A DNA stretch of 42,065 nucleotides from Candidatus Firestoneibacteriota bacterium (GCA_903928075.1 CAIYPD010000093.1:1-42065), one strand, 5' to 3'; shown: positions 10,044-18,070, numbered from the stretch's first letter. Program-made: numbers and translations. Notes: generated from the sequence alone by a model not told the origin.

Positions 10044-11555
10044 ATGAAAACCAAAAAATATATTTTTGCCGGGGCAATTGCGGCGCTCTTGTTTTGCGCG
10101 TTGCCTGTTTTTGCAAAGATAACCGTGGCCCCCGAGGCCAGAGCCCTGCAAAATAACTTCCGGGAAATAGCGAAGCAGTCCAGCCCAACGGTGGTCTACA
10201 TTGCCACAGAAAGGAAGGTTAAGGTTCCAAAAGGCGGCGGCAACGGTTTTAATTTTGATTTCAATTTTCCGGATCTTAAAAAGTATTTTAAAAAGAACGA
10301 AAATGACCCGGGGAATCAGAACGAAGATGACGGATTCCGGAAAGATTTTAATGAGCAGAAAATGGGAGGCATAGGCAGCGGGATGATTATAACCGCTGAC
10401 GGATATGTTCTCACTAATTATCATGTCATAGAGGACGCGGTAAGTGTAAAAGTAATACTCACAAATGAAAAAAAATACGAAGCGGAGATAAAAGGCTATG
10501 ATGCGCGGCACGACATAGCTATAATTAAAATTAAATCTGATGATAAATTCCCGGTTGTAGAGCTCGGGGATTCAGAGCGGGTAATGGTCGGAGATATTGT
10601 TCTGGCGGTGGGTAATCCTTTCGGGTATGAAAACACGGTCACGATGGGTATTGTTTCGGCCAAGGGGAGATTATTCGACAATATGGATATAGAGGGTATT
10701 CCAAAAAGAATTCCCCATATAATCCAGCTGGATGCTCCTATAAATCCCGGTAATTCCGGCGGGCCGCTCTTTAACCTGGAAGGCGAAGTTATAGGCATTA
10801 ATATGGCTATAGGCGGCAGTTTCGGCGCAGGCAGCATCGGGAATATGGGTGTCGGCTTTGCTATTCCCATAAATGATGTGAAAGCGAAACTAAAAACTCT
10901 TATGGAAGGCAAAAAGAACAGTGATGAAACCCCCTGGGTCGGAGTCCGGCTGCAGGAAATTGATGCGAAACTGGCCAAAAAACTTAAAGTAAGTACGGGT
11001 GTTTTAATAACTGAGGTGGATGAGAAAGGCCCGGGTAAAGAAGCAGGGCTTAAGAGCGGCGATGTTATTATCAGGTTTGACGGCAAGGAAGTGTTGACGC
11101 CGAAGAATGTTGTCGAGATGGTGGCCGCCAGAGAAGTCGGGGAAACTGCAGTTTTTAAGGTAATACGAGAAGGCAAGGAAAAAGATATTAAGATATTGCT
11201 TGCACCCTGGGGCGAAAAAACGGCCGGCGGAAAACCGAAAATCAAAGAAGAAAAAGATACTAAAAATAAGGATGTGGGGATAACAGTCAAGAACTTTAAC
11301 GAAAATATTGCCAGGAAATTTGGGATTAAAAGCAGCCGGGGTGTGATTGTCATGGCGGTTGAGAAGGGCAGTCCCGCAGATAAAGCTGATATTCAGGTAG
11401 GGGATCTTGTTAAAGAAATAGATTCAAATGAAATAACGGATACCGATGCATTTTACAATGTCGTGAAGGCTGCAAATTTGAAAGAAGGCGTATTGTTTGT
11501 ACTTGAGAGAGCCGGCAACAGCTTTTATGTTGTTGTAAGTTCCGAAAGTAAGTAA
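10044..11555 (+). CDS. degP: HtrA/DegP-type periplasmic serine protease with two PDZ domains
   Basis: This is a periplasmic quality-control protease/chaperone of 503 residues. ATG 10044 follows AGGAGG (10031-10036) by 7 nt and gives a clean signal peptide (MKTKKYIFAGAIAALLFCAL-PVFA). An in-frame ATG at 9963 inside the repeat element is rejected. The trypsin-like domain carries the triad His127 (TNYHVIED), Asp157 (ARHDIAII) and Ser238 (NPGNSGGPL). A charged, glycine-rich loop (~60-107) precedes it. PDZ1 (~315-400) includes LITEVDEKGPGKEAGLKSGDVIIRFDGKEV. PDZ2 (~425-503) includes VIVMAVEKGSPADKADIQVGDLVKEIDSNEI. Two PDZ domains indicate DegP/DegQ architecture rather than DegS. The sigma/anti-sigma pair just upstream makes envelope-stress control likely, although the repeat element lies between. 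A long inverted repeat follows the stop. Confidence 0.96.
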   Translation: MKTKKYIFAGAIAALLFCALPVFAKITVAPEARALQNNFREIAKQSSPTVVYIATERKVKVPKGGGNGFNFDFNFPDLKKYFKKNENDPGNQNEDDGFRKDFNEQKMGGIGSGMIITADGYVLTNYHVIEDAVSVKVILTNEKKYEAEIKGYDARHDIAIIKIKSDDKFPVVELGDSERVMVGDIVLAVGNPFGYENTVTMGIVSAKGRLFDNMDIEGIPKRIPHIIQLDAPINPGNSGGPLFNLEGEVIGINMAIGGSFGAGSIGNMGVGFAIPINDVKAKLKTLMEGKKNSDETPWVGVRLQEIDAKLAKKLKVSTGVLITEVDEKGPGKEAGLKSGDVIIRFDGKEVLTPKNVVEMVAAREVGETAVFKVIREGKEKDIKILLAPWGEKTAGGKPKIKEEKDTKNKDVGITVKNFNENIARKFGIKSSRGVIVMAVEKGSPADKADIQVGDLVKEIDSNEITDTDAFYNVVKAANLKEGVLFVLERAGNSFYVVVSSESK

Positions 11556-11603
11556 AGAGCGCTTATTATTTTAGCAGTAAGCTAAATATTTTAGACAATT
11601 AGA

Positions 11604-11667
11604 ACCGGGTATTGACGGAAAAGGCTTTTGTTTCCTTAAAAATGGAACTTTTCCGCGGTACCCGGGT
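11604..11667. terminator. Long imperfect hairpin after degP
   Basis: The arms ACCGGGTATTGACGGAAAAG (11604-11623) and CTTTTCCGCGGTACCCGGGT (11648-11667) pair over ~16 of 20 positions around a 24-nt loop. No strong T-run follows, so it may be a processing or stabilising hairpin rather than a simple intrinsic terminator. It separates the stress module from the secretion operon. Confidence 0.45.
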
Positions 11668-11799
11668 CCAATCTCTGTAGTTCGTTCTTCTTCCTGCTTT
11701 AATACGCTAATTTTGTTAACATTTCTTCGTTATTTGCGTCTAAAAGTATATATTTTTAAAAATTATTTACTGTTTTGCAAGACAACTCAATTTCCTTTA

Positions 11800-11828
11800 T
11801 TGGAATAGGACTTTAGAAGTGGTACAAT
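11800..11828 (+). promoter_or_regulatory. Promoter of the type II secretion operon (gspE)
   Basis: TTGGAA (11800-11805) and TACAAT (11823-11828) are 17 nt apart, and TGG precedes the -10 box, giving an extended -10. The -10 box ends 7 nt before ATG 11836, so the transcript would either start at that ATG (leaderless) or have a ~30-nt leader to GTG 11866, which has AAGGAG at 11855-11860. Confidence 0.6.
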
Positions 11829-11835
11829 ATGTGAA

Positions 11836-13389
11836 ATGGCAGCGCTTCTTTTTGAAGGAGAAATTGTGGAAAAAACTCCGGCTCTTGAAATTGACCAGAA
11901 CCTTTTATTTCAACTTCCGCTAAAAATAGCAAGCAAATTCAAAGTTATTCCTGTCAAAGAAGAAGCCGGCGAGATCGTTGTGGCTGTTACCGCCCTTTAC
12001 GATATCCAGATGCTTGATGAACTGGCTCTTATATTCGGAAAAAAAATTAAACCCCTTATTGCCTCTGAGGAAGAGATAACCTCGTCCATCAAAAAATATT
12101 ACGGCGTCGGTGCCGATACCGTGGCCCGGATGGTGGCTGAGAGCGGTTCTGCGGCTGTCGAAAAGAACGGCGAATTTAAAGAACTGGAAGAGATTGACGA
12201 TACGGCGATGGCCCAGGATACCTCGGTCATCCAATTTGTTAACCAGATATTCATAGAAGCGCTTAAAGAAAGAGCCACTGACATTCATCTTGAACCCCAG
12301 CAAAAAGGCCTGAAAATCCGTTTTCGCGTGGACGGAAATCTCCGGGATGTACCCATTCCCCCCGCGCTTAAATATTTCCGCGGCGCAATAGTTTCGAGAA
12401 TCAAGATAATGGCCGAAATGAATATAGCCGAAAGACGCTTACCGCAGGACGGCAGGATAGAGATGAAATCCTCGGGCAAGCAGATAGATTGCCGGGTTTC
12501 TACTATCCCGACACTTTACGGTGAAGGTGTGGTGCTGCGTATTCTTGACAAGACCAGTGTCCGTTACGGATTGAAAGAACTCGGGATGCTCCCGGATACT
12601 CTTATAAAATTTGAAAAACTCATAGAAAAACCGTACGGAATAATTCTCGTAACCGGCCCTACCGGCAGCGGTAAAACTACCACTTTGTACTCCGCGCTTT
12701 CCAAGATAAATTCTCCTGAAAGAAAAATTATGACGGTGGAAGAACCGGTGGAATACAGCGTCGAAGGGATAAATCAGATCCCGGTAAACAGCAAAATCGG
12801 GCTTACTTTTGCCAGAGGGTTAAGGCACATTCTCAGGCATGATCCTGATATTATAATGGTCGGTGAAATACGGGACCTGGAGACCGCCGAGATAGCCATC
12901 CGCGCTTCTTTGACGGGCCATCTTGTTTTTGCCACTCTGCATACCAATGATGCCGCCGGCGCGGCCACCAGGCTTATTGATATGGGTATAGAGCCCTATC
13001 TTGTGGCTTCCTCCGTTGTCGGTATTCTGGCTCAGCGTCTTATTAGGGTTATTGATAATGATTGCAAAATTGAATACCAGCCGGATAAAGAGTATTTGAA
13101 AGACCTTAGATTTAAGATTAGCAACGGCGAAAAGTTTTATAAGGGCAAGGGCTGTGACAAGTGCCTTAATACCGGCTACTACGGCAGAAGCGGTATCTAT
13201 GAACTGCTTGTTATGAATGAACCCTTAAAGAAAATAATAATGGATCATGCTATGACCAGTGAGATTAAAGCGGCCGCCATAGCCAACGGGATGCGAACGC
13301 TCCGGGAAGACGGCTGGGAGAAAGTGAAAGAGGGGCTTACCACCATAGATGAGATAATCAAAGTGACCCAGGAAGATGAGCCAATATAA
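11836..13389 (+). CDS. gspE: Type II secretion ATPase GspE
   Basis: This cytoplasmic hexameric ATPase powers pseudopilus assembly. It has 517 residues from ATG 11836, or 507 from an in-frame GTG at 11866 that has AAGGAG 5 nt upstream. A short N-terminal MshE/GspE-N-like domain (~20-95) precedes the ATPase core: the N2 domain with ERATDIHLEP and RFRVDGNLRD, Walker A GPTGSGKTT (~274-282, Lys280), the Asp box EEPVEYSVEGINQIPVN, Walker B DPDIIMVGEIRDLETAEIAI, and the His box ASLTGHLVFATLHTNDA. The zinc-binding C-terminal module normally has two CxxC pairs. Here the second is intact (Cys440-D-K-Cys443) but the first is reduced to Cys410-K-I-E. It heads a run of gsp genes and overlaps gspF by 14 nt. 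PilB is the alternative, but the pseudopilin set downstream favours GspE. Confidence 0.95.
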   Translation: MAALLFEGEIVEKTPALEIDQNLLFQLPLKIASKFKVIPVKEEAGEIVVAVTALYDIQMLDELALIFGKKIKPLIASEEEITSSIKKYYGVGADTVARMVAESGSAAVEKNGEFKELEEIDDTAMAQDTSVIQFVNQIFIEALKERATDIHLEPQQKGLKIRFRVDGNLRDVPIPPALKYFRGAIVSRIKIMAEMNIAERRLPQDGRIEMKSSGKQIDCRVSTIPTLYGEGVVLRILDKTSVRYGLKELGMLPDTLIKFEKLIEKPYGIILVTGPTGSGKTTTLYSALSKINSPERKIMTVEEPVEYSVEGINQIPVNSKIGLTFARGLRHILRHDPDIIMVGEIRDLETAEIAIRASLTGHLVFATLHTNDAAGAATRLIDMGIEPYLVASSVVGILAQRLIRVIDNDCKIEYQPDKEYLKDLRFKISNGEKFYKGKGCDKCLNTGYYGRSGIYELLVMNEPLKKIIMDHAMTSEIKAAAIANGMRTLREDGWEKVKEGLTTIDEIIKVTQEDEPI

Positions 13390-14497
13390 AACTGCCGGAA
13401 TAACGCGAATCTCACAGCTTCTTGAAACGCTGAAATTAAAAGCGGGTTTTGGTGTTTTTAAGCCTGTGGGCGTGCATGATCTTAGTTTTTTTGTGAGGCA
13501 GCTTTCTACCATGATTTCCGCGGGTGTGCCGCTCTATCATGCGTTAACCACTATAAGCGAAAGTATTGAAAATAAAACCTTAAAGGCCACAGTCCTGGCT
13601 ATAAAAGATAAAATAAAAAACGGTGCGCCTTTTTCGGTGTGTCTTGCGGAATACAAGAATATCTTTCCACCGCTTATGGTAGGGCTCACTAAAGTCGGCG
13701 AGGTTTCCGGACTGCTCGAAACTGTATTTATGAAGTATGCGGACCTTTTGGAATGGGAGGAAGAATTTAAGTCGAAGCTCTTTACCATGATGATTTACCC
13801 TCTGGTAATACTTGCTTTCGGCGTGGTTGTCCTCGTGCTCATTTTAGTCTTCGTCCTGCCCCGGTTTGTCGCCATATTTGCCGATTATAATCAGGCACTG
13901 CCTTTGCCGACACTTATTCTTATGAAAGCCAGCGACTTTTTTGCCGGCTTCTGGTGGCTAATATTTGCGGTCGTGGCCGCCGCGGCAATCTTCTTCCGGC
14001 GCTATATTCAAACCGCAAAAGGGAGAAAAAAAGTTGATGTGCTGATTCTAAAACTGCCTTTTGTCGGCAAGACCGTCCACAAAGCGGTCCTTTCCCGATT
14101 CTTTTTTCTGCTTTCGGTGATGCTCGGGAGCGGAGTTCCCCTGCTTGAAGCACTCTCTGTTACTTCGACAAGTATAGGCAACCGGGTGCTTTCTGATTAT
14201 ATACTAATCGTGATAAAAAATGTTCAGCGCGGTGACTCACTCTCCAAAGCTCTGAGGGAGTTTGACTTCTTTCCGAAACCGGTTATCCAGATGATGCAGG
14301 TCGGGGAGGAAACAGGCAAGATGGAGATTGTTTTAAACAAGATTGCGGCTTCCTACGAAAGGGAAACAGAAACCTCGACAAGAAGACTTATGATACTGGT
14401 AGAGCCGCTATTTATTTTAGGGATAGCTCTTATGGTAGGCTATATGGCGCTGGCGCTATTATTGCCGATAATGAACATAAGTGCGATAGTGAAATAA
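13376..14497 (+). CDS. gspF: Type II secretion inner-membrane platform protein GspF
   Basis: GspF is the polytopic platform protein that couples GspE to the pseudopilus. At 373 residues it contains the two repeated T2SSF four-helix domains, each opening similarly: LSFFVRQLSTMISAGVPLYHAL (~36-57) and RFFFLLSVMLGSGVPLLEAL (~240-259). Three hydrophobic membrane segments are visible at ~139-166 (MMIYPLVILAFGVVVLVLILVFVLP), ~190-207 (FWWLIFAVVAAAAIFF) and ~345-368 (LVEPLFILGIALMVGYMALALLLPIM). Motifs such as MKYADLLEWEEEFKSKL and MMQVGEETGKMEIVLNKIAASYE are typical. The start codon lies inside the end of gspE, so translation is coupled. A ~250-bp decamer repeat element separates it from gspG. Confidence 0.95.
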   Translation: MSQYKTAGITRISQLLETLKLKAGFGVFKPVGVHDLSFFVRQLSTMISAGVPLYHALTTISESIENKTLKATVLAIKDKIKNGAPFSVCLAEYKNIFPPLMVGLTKVGEVSGLLETVFMKYADLLEWEEEFKSKLFTMMIYPLVILAFGVVVLVLILVFVLPRFVAIFADYNQALPLPTLILMKASDFFAGFWWLIFAVVAAAAIFFRRYIQTAKGRKKVDVLILKLPFVGKTVHKAVLSRFFFLLSVMLGSGVPLLEALSVTSTSIGNRVLSDYILIVIKNVQRGDSLSKALREFDFFPKPVIQMMQVGEETGKMEIVLNKIAASYERETETSTRRLMILVEPLFILGIALMVGYMALALLLPIMNISAIVK

Positions 14498-14501
14498 CTG
14501 C

Positions 14502-14754
14502 GGTCCATAAAGGTCTGTAAAGGTCCGTAAAGGTCCGTAAGGGTCCGTAAAGGTCAGTAAGGTCCGTAAATGTCCGTAAAGGTCCGTAATGGTCTGTAAA
14601 AGTCCGTAAGGGTCCGTAAGGGTCTGTAAAAGTTCGTAATGGTCTGAAAGGTACATAAAGTAAAATACTATAGTGAAATACTTTTAAGAACTTTTATAGA
14701 TTTTTAAAGACGGTTATAGACTTTGATAGACTTTTACGGACGTTTATAGACCCA
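14502..14754. repeat. Decamer tandem array with inverted arm, copy C
   Basis: Sixteen head-to-tail units with consensus GGTCCGTAAA (each 9-10 bp, e.g. GGTCTGTAAA, GGTCCGTAAG, AGTTCGTAAT) run from 14502 to 14659. After ~26 nt, about seven units in inverse orientation (e.g. CTTTTACGGAC, GTTTATAGACC) run from ~14686 to 14754. The two arms could fold into a long imperfect hairpin inside the gsp operon transcript. A minus-strand frame through it gives a repetitive peptide (TFTDLYGPLR-like) that is an artefact of the repeat. Confidence 0.9.
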
Positions 14755-14793
14755 AGTTGTTTGTTTTACAGTAACATTTATGAGGAGAAAAAT

Positions 14794-15255
14794 ATGAAAA
14801 GGCAAAGGTGTACGCGGTTTGACAAGGAAAAAGGTTTTACGCTTATAGAGATTATTACGGTTATTGCCATAATTGCAATACTGGCCGCAGTGGTTGCACC
14901 CAGGTTTGTCGGCCGGACAGAAGACGCAAGAATCGCGGCGGCAAAGGCCGATATTGCGGCGTTAGAGACCGCTTTTGACGCTTATGAAGCCGATAACGGC
15001 AGCTATCCTTCCTCAGAACAGGGTTTTGAGGCACTTTTAAGTATTACTAATATTCCGCCCGTACCGACAAATTGGAAAGGCCCTTACCTGAAAAAAAGAG
15101 TTCCTAAAGATCCCTGGGGAAATCCTTATATCTATGTGAATCCGGGAACGAATAACACCACATCTTATGATATTTATTCCCTCGGCCGGGATGGCAAGGA
15201 AGGGGGCACCGGCCCGGATGCCGATATCACGAATTGGACTGCAACGGAAAATTAA
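14794..15255 (+). CDS. gspG: Major pseudopilin GspG
   Basis: GspG is the main subunit of the periplasmic pseudopilus. ATG 14794 follows GAGGAG (14782-14787) by 6 nt. A TTG at 14761 is in frame but unsupported. The 153-residue preprotein has a class III leader ending KEKG, cleaved before FTLIEIITVIAIIAILAAVVAP, with the conserved Glu at mature position 5. The C-terminal half has the GspG hallmarks: YPSSEQGFEALL, WKGPYLKKRVPKDPWGNPYIYVNPG, and the SLGRDGKEGGTGPDADI calcium-loop segment. A prepilin peptidase (GspO/PilD) is required but is not in the window. The gene restarts after the decamer repeat with its own strong ribosome site. Confidence 0.97.
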   Translation: MKRQRCTRFDKEKGFTLIEIITVIAIIAILAAVVAPRFVGRTEDARIAAAKADIAALETAFDAYEADNGSYPSSEQGFEALLSITNIPPVPTNWKGPYLKKRVPKDPWGNPYIYVNPGTNNTTSYDIYSLGRDGKEGGTGPDADITNWTATEN

Positions 15256-15283
15256 AATATTAAACAAACTTTAAGGAAGGAAG

Positions 15284-15838
15284 ATGAAGTTACGGAGCAA
15301 TAAAAGTATCTTAAGAGGTAATGTTTTCCCGGGCTTTACCTTCCTCGAACTTGCGGTCGTACTTGTAATTTTGGCGGTCATTTCCGGACTCACAGTTATC
15401 TGGCTGGGAAATTTTCTGGCGGCCAGAACGGTCTATTCTGATGCGATGACTTTAGGCTCCACCGCTAGACTGGCAGGTGAGCTTTCCGGGGCCAAAGGTA
15501 TAAATGTCCGTTTTTATCTGGATCTCTCAAATAATTCCTACTGGCTTGCGGAATATACGGAACAGGGTGTGTATATCCCGTCGCCCGCCATAAAATTGCA
15601 GACATTGACGGAAAAAACTATCATAAGGGAGTTTGTAACGCCCAGGAGTGCTCTGATGGAACCGGTGGCTTCGGTGAGCAGTGACTTTGTTACTTTTTAC
15701 CCGGATGGCAGCGCGGAAGCCGCGAGGCTGGTTTTAGATGATCCCCGGGGGAACACCTATACGATATATTTTTCTCACACAACCGGTGCAGTAAAAGTAT
15801 TTCCCGGCAGCTATCTGAGTCCCGGTTCAACCCAATGA
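15284..15838 (+). CDS. gspH: Minor pseudopilin, GspH-like
   Basis: The 184-residue protein has a leader ending NVFPG, followed by the prepilin helix FTFLELAVVLVILAVISGLTVIWL with Glu at mature position 5. The remainder is a beta-rich globular domain (SNNSYWLAEYTEQGVYIPSP, SDFVTFYPDGSAEAARLVLDDPRGNTYTIYFSHTTGAVKVFPGSY), whose end matches the GspH/FimT pattern in which the last strands read F-x-x-x-G and G-x-v-x-v. AAGGAAGG lies just before ATG 15284. It sits between gspG and gspI, the usual gspH position. The stop overlaps the following ATG. Minor pseudopilins diverge strongly, so identity rests on order and architecture. Confidence 0.82.
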   Translation: MKLRSNKSILRGNVFPGFTFLELAVVLVILAVISGLTVIWLGNFLAARTVYSDAMTLGSTARLAGELSGAKGINVRFYLDLSNNSYWLAEYTEQGVYIPSPAIKLQTLTEKTIIREFVTPRSALMEPVASVSSDFVTFYPDGSAEAARLVLDDPRGNTYTIYFSHTTGAVKVFPGSYLSPGSTQ

Positions 15839-16302
15839 AGAAAATTAATAATATATCTAATATTAAAGGGCTGCGCCCCGAACCATTCGCAAAATGCTCA
15901 GGTACAGGGCTGAGCCCTGCATCCGAGTCTAAAGTGAGTGGTGCAGGGTATATTTTGCTCGATGCCCTGGTTGGTGTCGGGCTTTTGAGCCTTGTTATGG
16001 TCTCCTGCCTCTATCTTTTTTCGGAAGCTATCAACAGAATGGAAGATATTAAAATGAAAACCCAGGCGGCTTTCCTTTCTCAATCCAAGCTGGAAGAACT
16101 TAAAGCAGCCGGGACTCTGGAAGAAGAGATGACCGGTGATTTTAGCCCGGCGGTGCCCGTCTTTACCTGGACAGCGCAAAGCCAGAAGTTAGAAATGAGC
16201 GGGAATTATAATCTGACCCGGCTAAAAGTGATTGTAGCCTGGCAGTCCCGGGGCAGTTCCAAGGATTTCTCTCTCGAAACAAAGTTTTTACAACGAAAAT
16301 AG
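15835..16302 (+). CDS. gspI: Minor pseudopilin, GspI-like, with repeat-derived leader
   Basis: The 155-residue protein has its prepilin helix at ~38-63 (G|YILLDALVGVGLLSLVMVSCLYLF). Mature position 5 is Asp instead of the usual Glu. A short pseudopilin body follows, with QAAFLSQSKLEELKAAG as in GspI. The leader is unusually long (37 residues). Residues ~11-38 are encoded by palindromic repeat DNA (15865-15948) that recurs at 26146-26180 outside genes. ATG 15835 overlaps the gspH stop (ATGA). A GTG at 15934 (MSGAG|YILLD) would give a normal 5-residue leader but has no clear ribosome site. The position between gspH and gspJ supports the assignment. Confidence 0.78.
   Translation: MKKINNISNIKGLRPEPFAKCSGTGLSPASESKVSGAGYILLDALVGVGLLSLVMVSCLYLFSEAINRMEDIKMKTQAAFLSQSKLEELKAAGTLEEEMTGDFSPAVPVFTWTAQSQKLEMSGNYNLTRLKVIVAWQSRGSSKDFSLETKFLQRK
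15865..15948. repeat. Palindromic repeat inserted in the gspI coding sequence
   Basis: The stretch contains ACCATTC (15882-15888) and, after a short gap, GCTCAGGTACAGGG, closely matching the reverse complement of the intergenic sequence at 26146-26180. A second hairpin follows, with arms CCCTGCATC (15915-15923) and GGTGCAGGG (15940-15948). The whole keeps the gspI reading frame open. Confidence 0.6.
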
Positions 16303-16493
16303 GGCCGCAAGGCGGAATGCCGGAGGAACATCTGTCTCGCCTTTAGGTGGACGAGATCTCGCCAAGTAAACTTAGCAGAGAGGGTTAGATGTTCGGAGGT
16401 TTGGATGGTTGGAAAAAAAAAGAATAAGTGAAGGTTTCAATCTAGTTCCTTGTACCTATTTTCTTTTCATAGTTAATTGGAGAAATATTGAAT

Positions 16494-17171
16494 ATGAATA
16501 AAAATACTCGTCATCAGGGGTTTACGCTTCTTGAACTAATGGCCGCTCTTTCTATTATCGTTCTTATTACCGCTTCGGTTTACGGTGCTTTTTCGGCCGG
16601 TATTTCCGCCTGGGGCAGGGCTTTTAGCGAAGGTGAGGCTCTGCAGAATGCCAGAGTAACGCTTAAACTTCTCTCGCGGGATATAAAAAGTGTCGTGGCC
16701 GCCGAACCTATTCTTACTAAGAACCTGGGTCGGCTTAGCCGGCGGTATTTTTGTCTTATAGGCGGAGAAAACAGTTTGGAGATGATTTGTTATTCAAGGC
16801 CGGTTTCCTTGTACTGGCCGGAAAATTTCCCGAGAAGATCTGATATCTGCAGGGTCACTTATTATTTTGAAGCAATAGAGAAAGGCAGTGAAATCAGTGT
16901 TTTGAAAAGAAAAGTCAGCTGGGATAAATCAGTTTTACCGTGGCAGGAAGAAGAAATCGAGGTTTTTGAGGGGGTAGCAGGATTGCAGCTCTCTTATTTT
17001 AACGGCAATTCCTGGGAGTTGGAATGGGATACTTCCAAGAAAAAGGGCGTAACTTTCCACGGCCTTTTGCCCCGGCTCATAAAAGCCGGCGTTACCGCCG
17101 GTAGCAGCGGGAGCCGCAGCGGACCCGTATATCTCGAAACCATTATGGGCGTGACTACCTATGAAAAATAG
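16494..17171 (+). CDS. gspJ: Minor pseudopilin GspJ
   Basis: This is a pseudopilus tip protein of 225 residues from ATG 16494. A TTG at 16488, 5 nt after GGAG (16479-16482), is an equally plausible start adding two residues. The leader KNTRHQG is cleaved before FTLLELMAALSIIVLITASVY, with Glu at mature position 5. The rest fits GspJ: an extended helix (ALQNARVTLKLLSRDIKSV), then ENSLEMICYSRPVSLYWPENF, YYFEAIEKGSEISVLKRKVSW and VFEGVAGLQLSYFNGNSWELEWD, the beta-sandwich with its W-D motif. The 190-nt gap before it (16303-16493) holds no gene, only a diverged repeat resembling 18090-18120. Its end overlaps gspK by 11 nt. Confidence 0.9.
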   Translation: MNKNTRHQGFTLLELMAALSIIVLITASVYGAFSAGISAWGRAFSEGEALQNARVTLKLLSRDIKSVVAAEPILTKNLGRLSRRYFCLIGGENSLEMICYSRPVSLYWPENFPRRSDICRVTYYFEAIEKGSEISVLKRKVSWDKSVLPWQEEEIEVFEGVAGLQLSYFNGNSWELEWDTSKKKGVTFHGLLPRLIKAGVTAGSSGSRSGPVYLETIMGVTTYEK

Positions 17172-18015
17172 AAGCCGGGGATATGTAACCATAATCGTTA
17201 TCTGGGTGGCGGCCTTGCTGGTGGTTATTTCCGGCGGGCTGATTCTCTATGTCAGGTATCAGACCCGCGCGCTTAAAAATTACGAGAATTATTTGAAATC
17301 TTATTATATAGCAGCCGCAGGCGCCTATGATGTCATCTATACGGACTTTGCCAAAAAAGATAAACTTAAACTCTCTACAATTTCCGGGATAAATGAACTC
17401 AACGCGGCAAATGCCGGTGTATCTTTCGGGGAGGGGACCTATACGGCTGTGCTTGAAGACGAAGGCGGAAAGTCAAATATTAATAACGCGCCGATAAAAG
17501 TTATAAGGGATATTTTAAAAGAAGTAAAAATCGGGGATTATGATAAAAAATCCCAGGCCATCCTTAATTGGAGAAAACAAAACGGCGGGGTTTATTTGAA
17601 TGTGGAAGAATTAGGCCTTGTTCCGGATATGGATGTAAATGATGTATTTACTTTGTTGCCATATTTTACCGTGTATGACAGTGCCTCGGGCTCACAGGGA
17701 GCCTTAAATATAAATACCGCAACTTTGCCGGTACTAAAGGCTTATATTAAAGAGTTTAACGGCCCGGATACGCTGGCGGATCTTATAGTATCAAAAAGGC
17801 CTATCAGCAGCCAGGCAATGGCGGCATTTATAAGGCAGAACGGCAGAAGGTTTAATCCCAGATTTGTCAGATACTTTTGTGTGGAAAGTATGACAAAAAG
17901 AGTCCGGGTGGCTTCCAACTGTAACGGAGCGATGGCAAAGGTCAATGCAGTTTTTAATACCAACGGACCCGGCGAGCATGAGAAAGTTTTTATCAGGTAC
18001 TTCTGGCAGGAGTAG
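17161..18015 (+). CDS. gspK: Minor pseudopilin GspK
   Basis: GspK caps the pseudopilus with GspI and GspJ and is the largest minor pseudopilin. At 284 residues it has a short leader (MKNRSRG) before YVTIIVIWVAALLVVISGGLILYV, and lacks Glu at mature position 5, as is characteristic of GspK. The globular part contains DEGGKSNINNAPIKVIRDILKE, ILNWRKQNGGVYLNVEELGLVPDM and a helix-hairpin-helix-like segment ALNINTATLPVLKAYIKEFN, which are family hallmarks (the D-E-x-G-K-x-N-x-N motif and the N-I-N-T-A insert domain). It overlaps the end of gspJ. A palindromic REP-like unit follows the stop. Confidence 0.93.
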   Translation: MKNRSRGYVTIIVIWVAALLVVISGGLILYVRYQTRALKNYENYLKSYYIAAAGAYDVIYTDFAKKDKLKLSTISGINELNAANAGVSFGEGTYTAVLEDEGGKSNINNAPIKVIRDILKEVKIGDYDKKSQAILNWRKQNGGVYLNVEELGLVPDMDVNDVFTLLPYFTVYDSASGSQGALNINTATLPVLKAYIKEFNGPDTLADLIVSKRPISSQAMAAFIRQNGRRFNPRFVRYFCVESMTKRVRVASNCNGAMAKVNAVFNTNGPGEHEKVFIRYFWQE

Positions 18016-18020
18016 CTTGA

Positions 18021-18070
18021 TTACTTCCGCCACAAAGCGTTGGCGGATTTCGCTACTTCGCTCAAAATTG
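18021..18070. repeat. REP-like palindromic unit, inverse copy
   Basis: The reverse complement is nearly identical to the tandem units at 2982-3064. The hairpin core at 18026-18047 has a 7-bp stem TCCGCCA/TGGCGGA and an 8-nt loop. It lies 6 nt after the gspK stop and may stabilise or attenuate the operon mRNA. The rest of the gap to 18243 includes GGGGCGAGACCTCACCGCAG (~18100-18119), related to 16335-16360. Confidence 0.75.

Noticed and set aside
10496-11353. Long minus-strand ORF (285 codons) across degP
   Set aside because: It is antisense to a well-supported protease and is Ser/Pro/Leu-rich low-complexity, typical of a shadow frame.
14459-14656. Minus-strand ORF with a repeating peptide (TDPYGLLQTITDLYG-like)
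   Set aside because: It is the translation of the decamer array; 10-bp units in three frames give a 10-residue period. No start signal, and the plus strand is an intergenic element.
14502-14659. Possible CRISPR array
   Set aside because: Units are 10 bp, directly adjacent, without spacers or cas genes.
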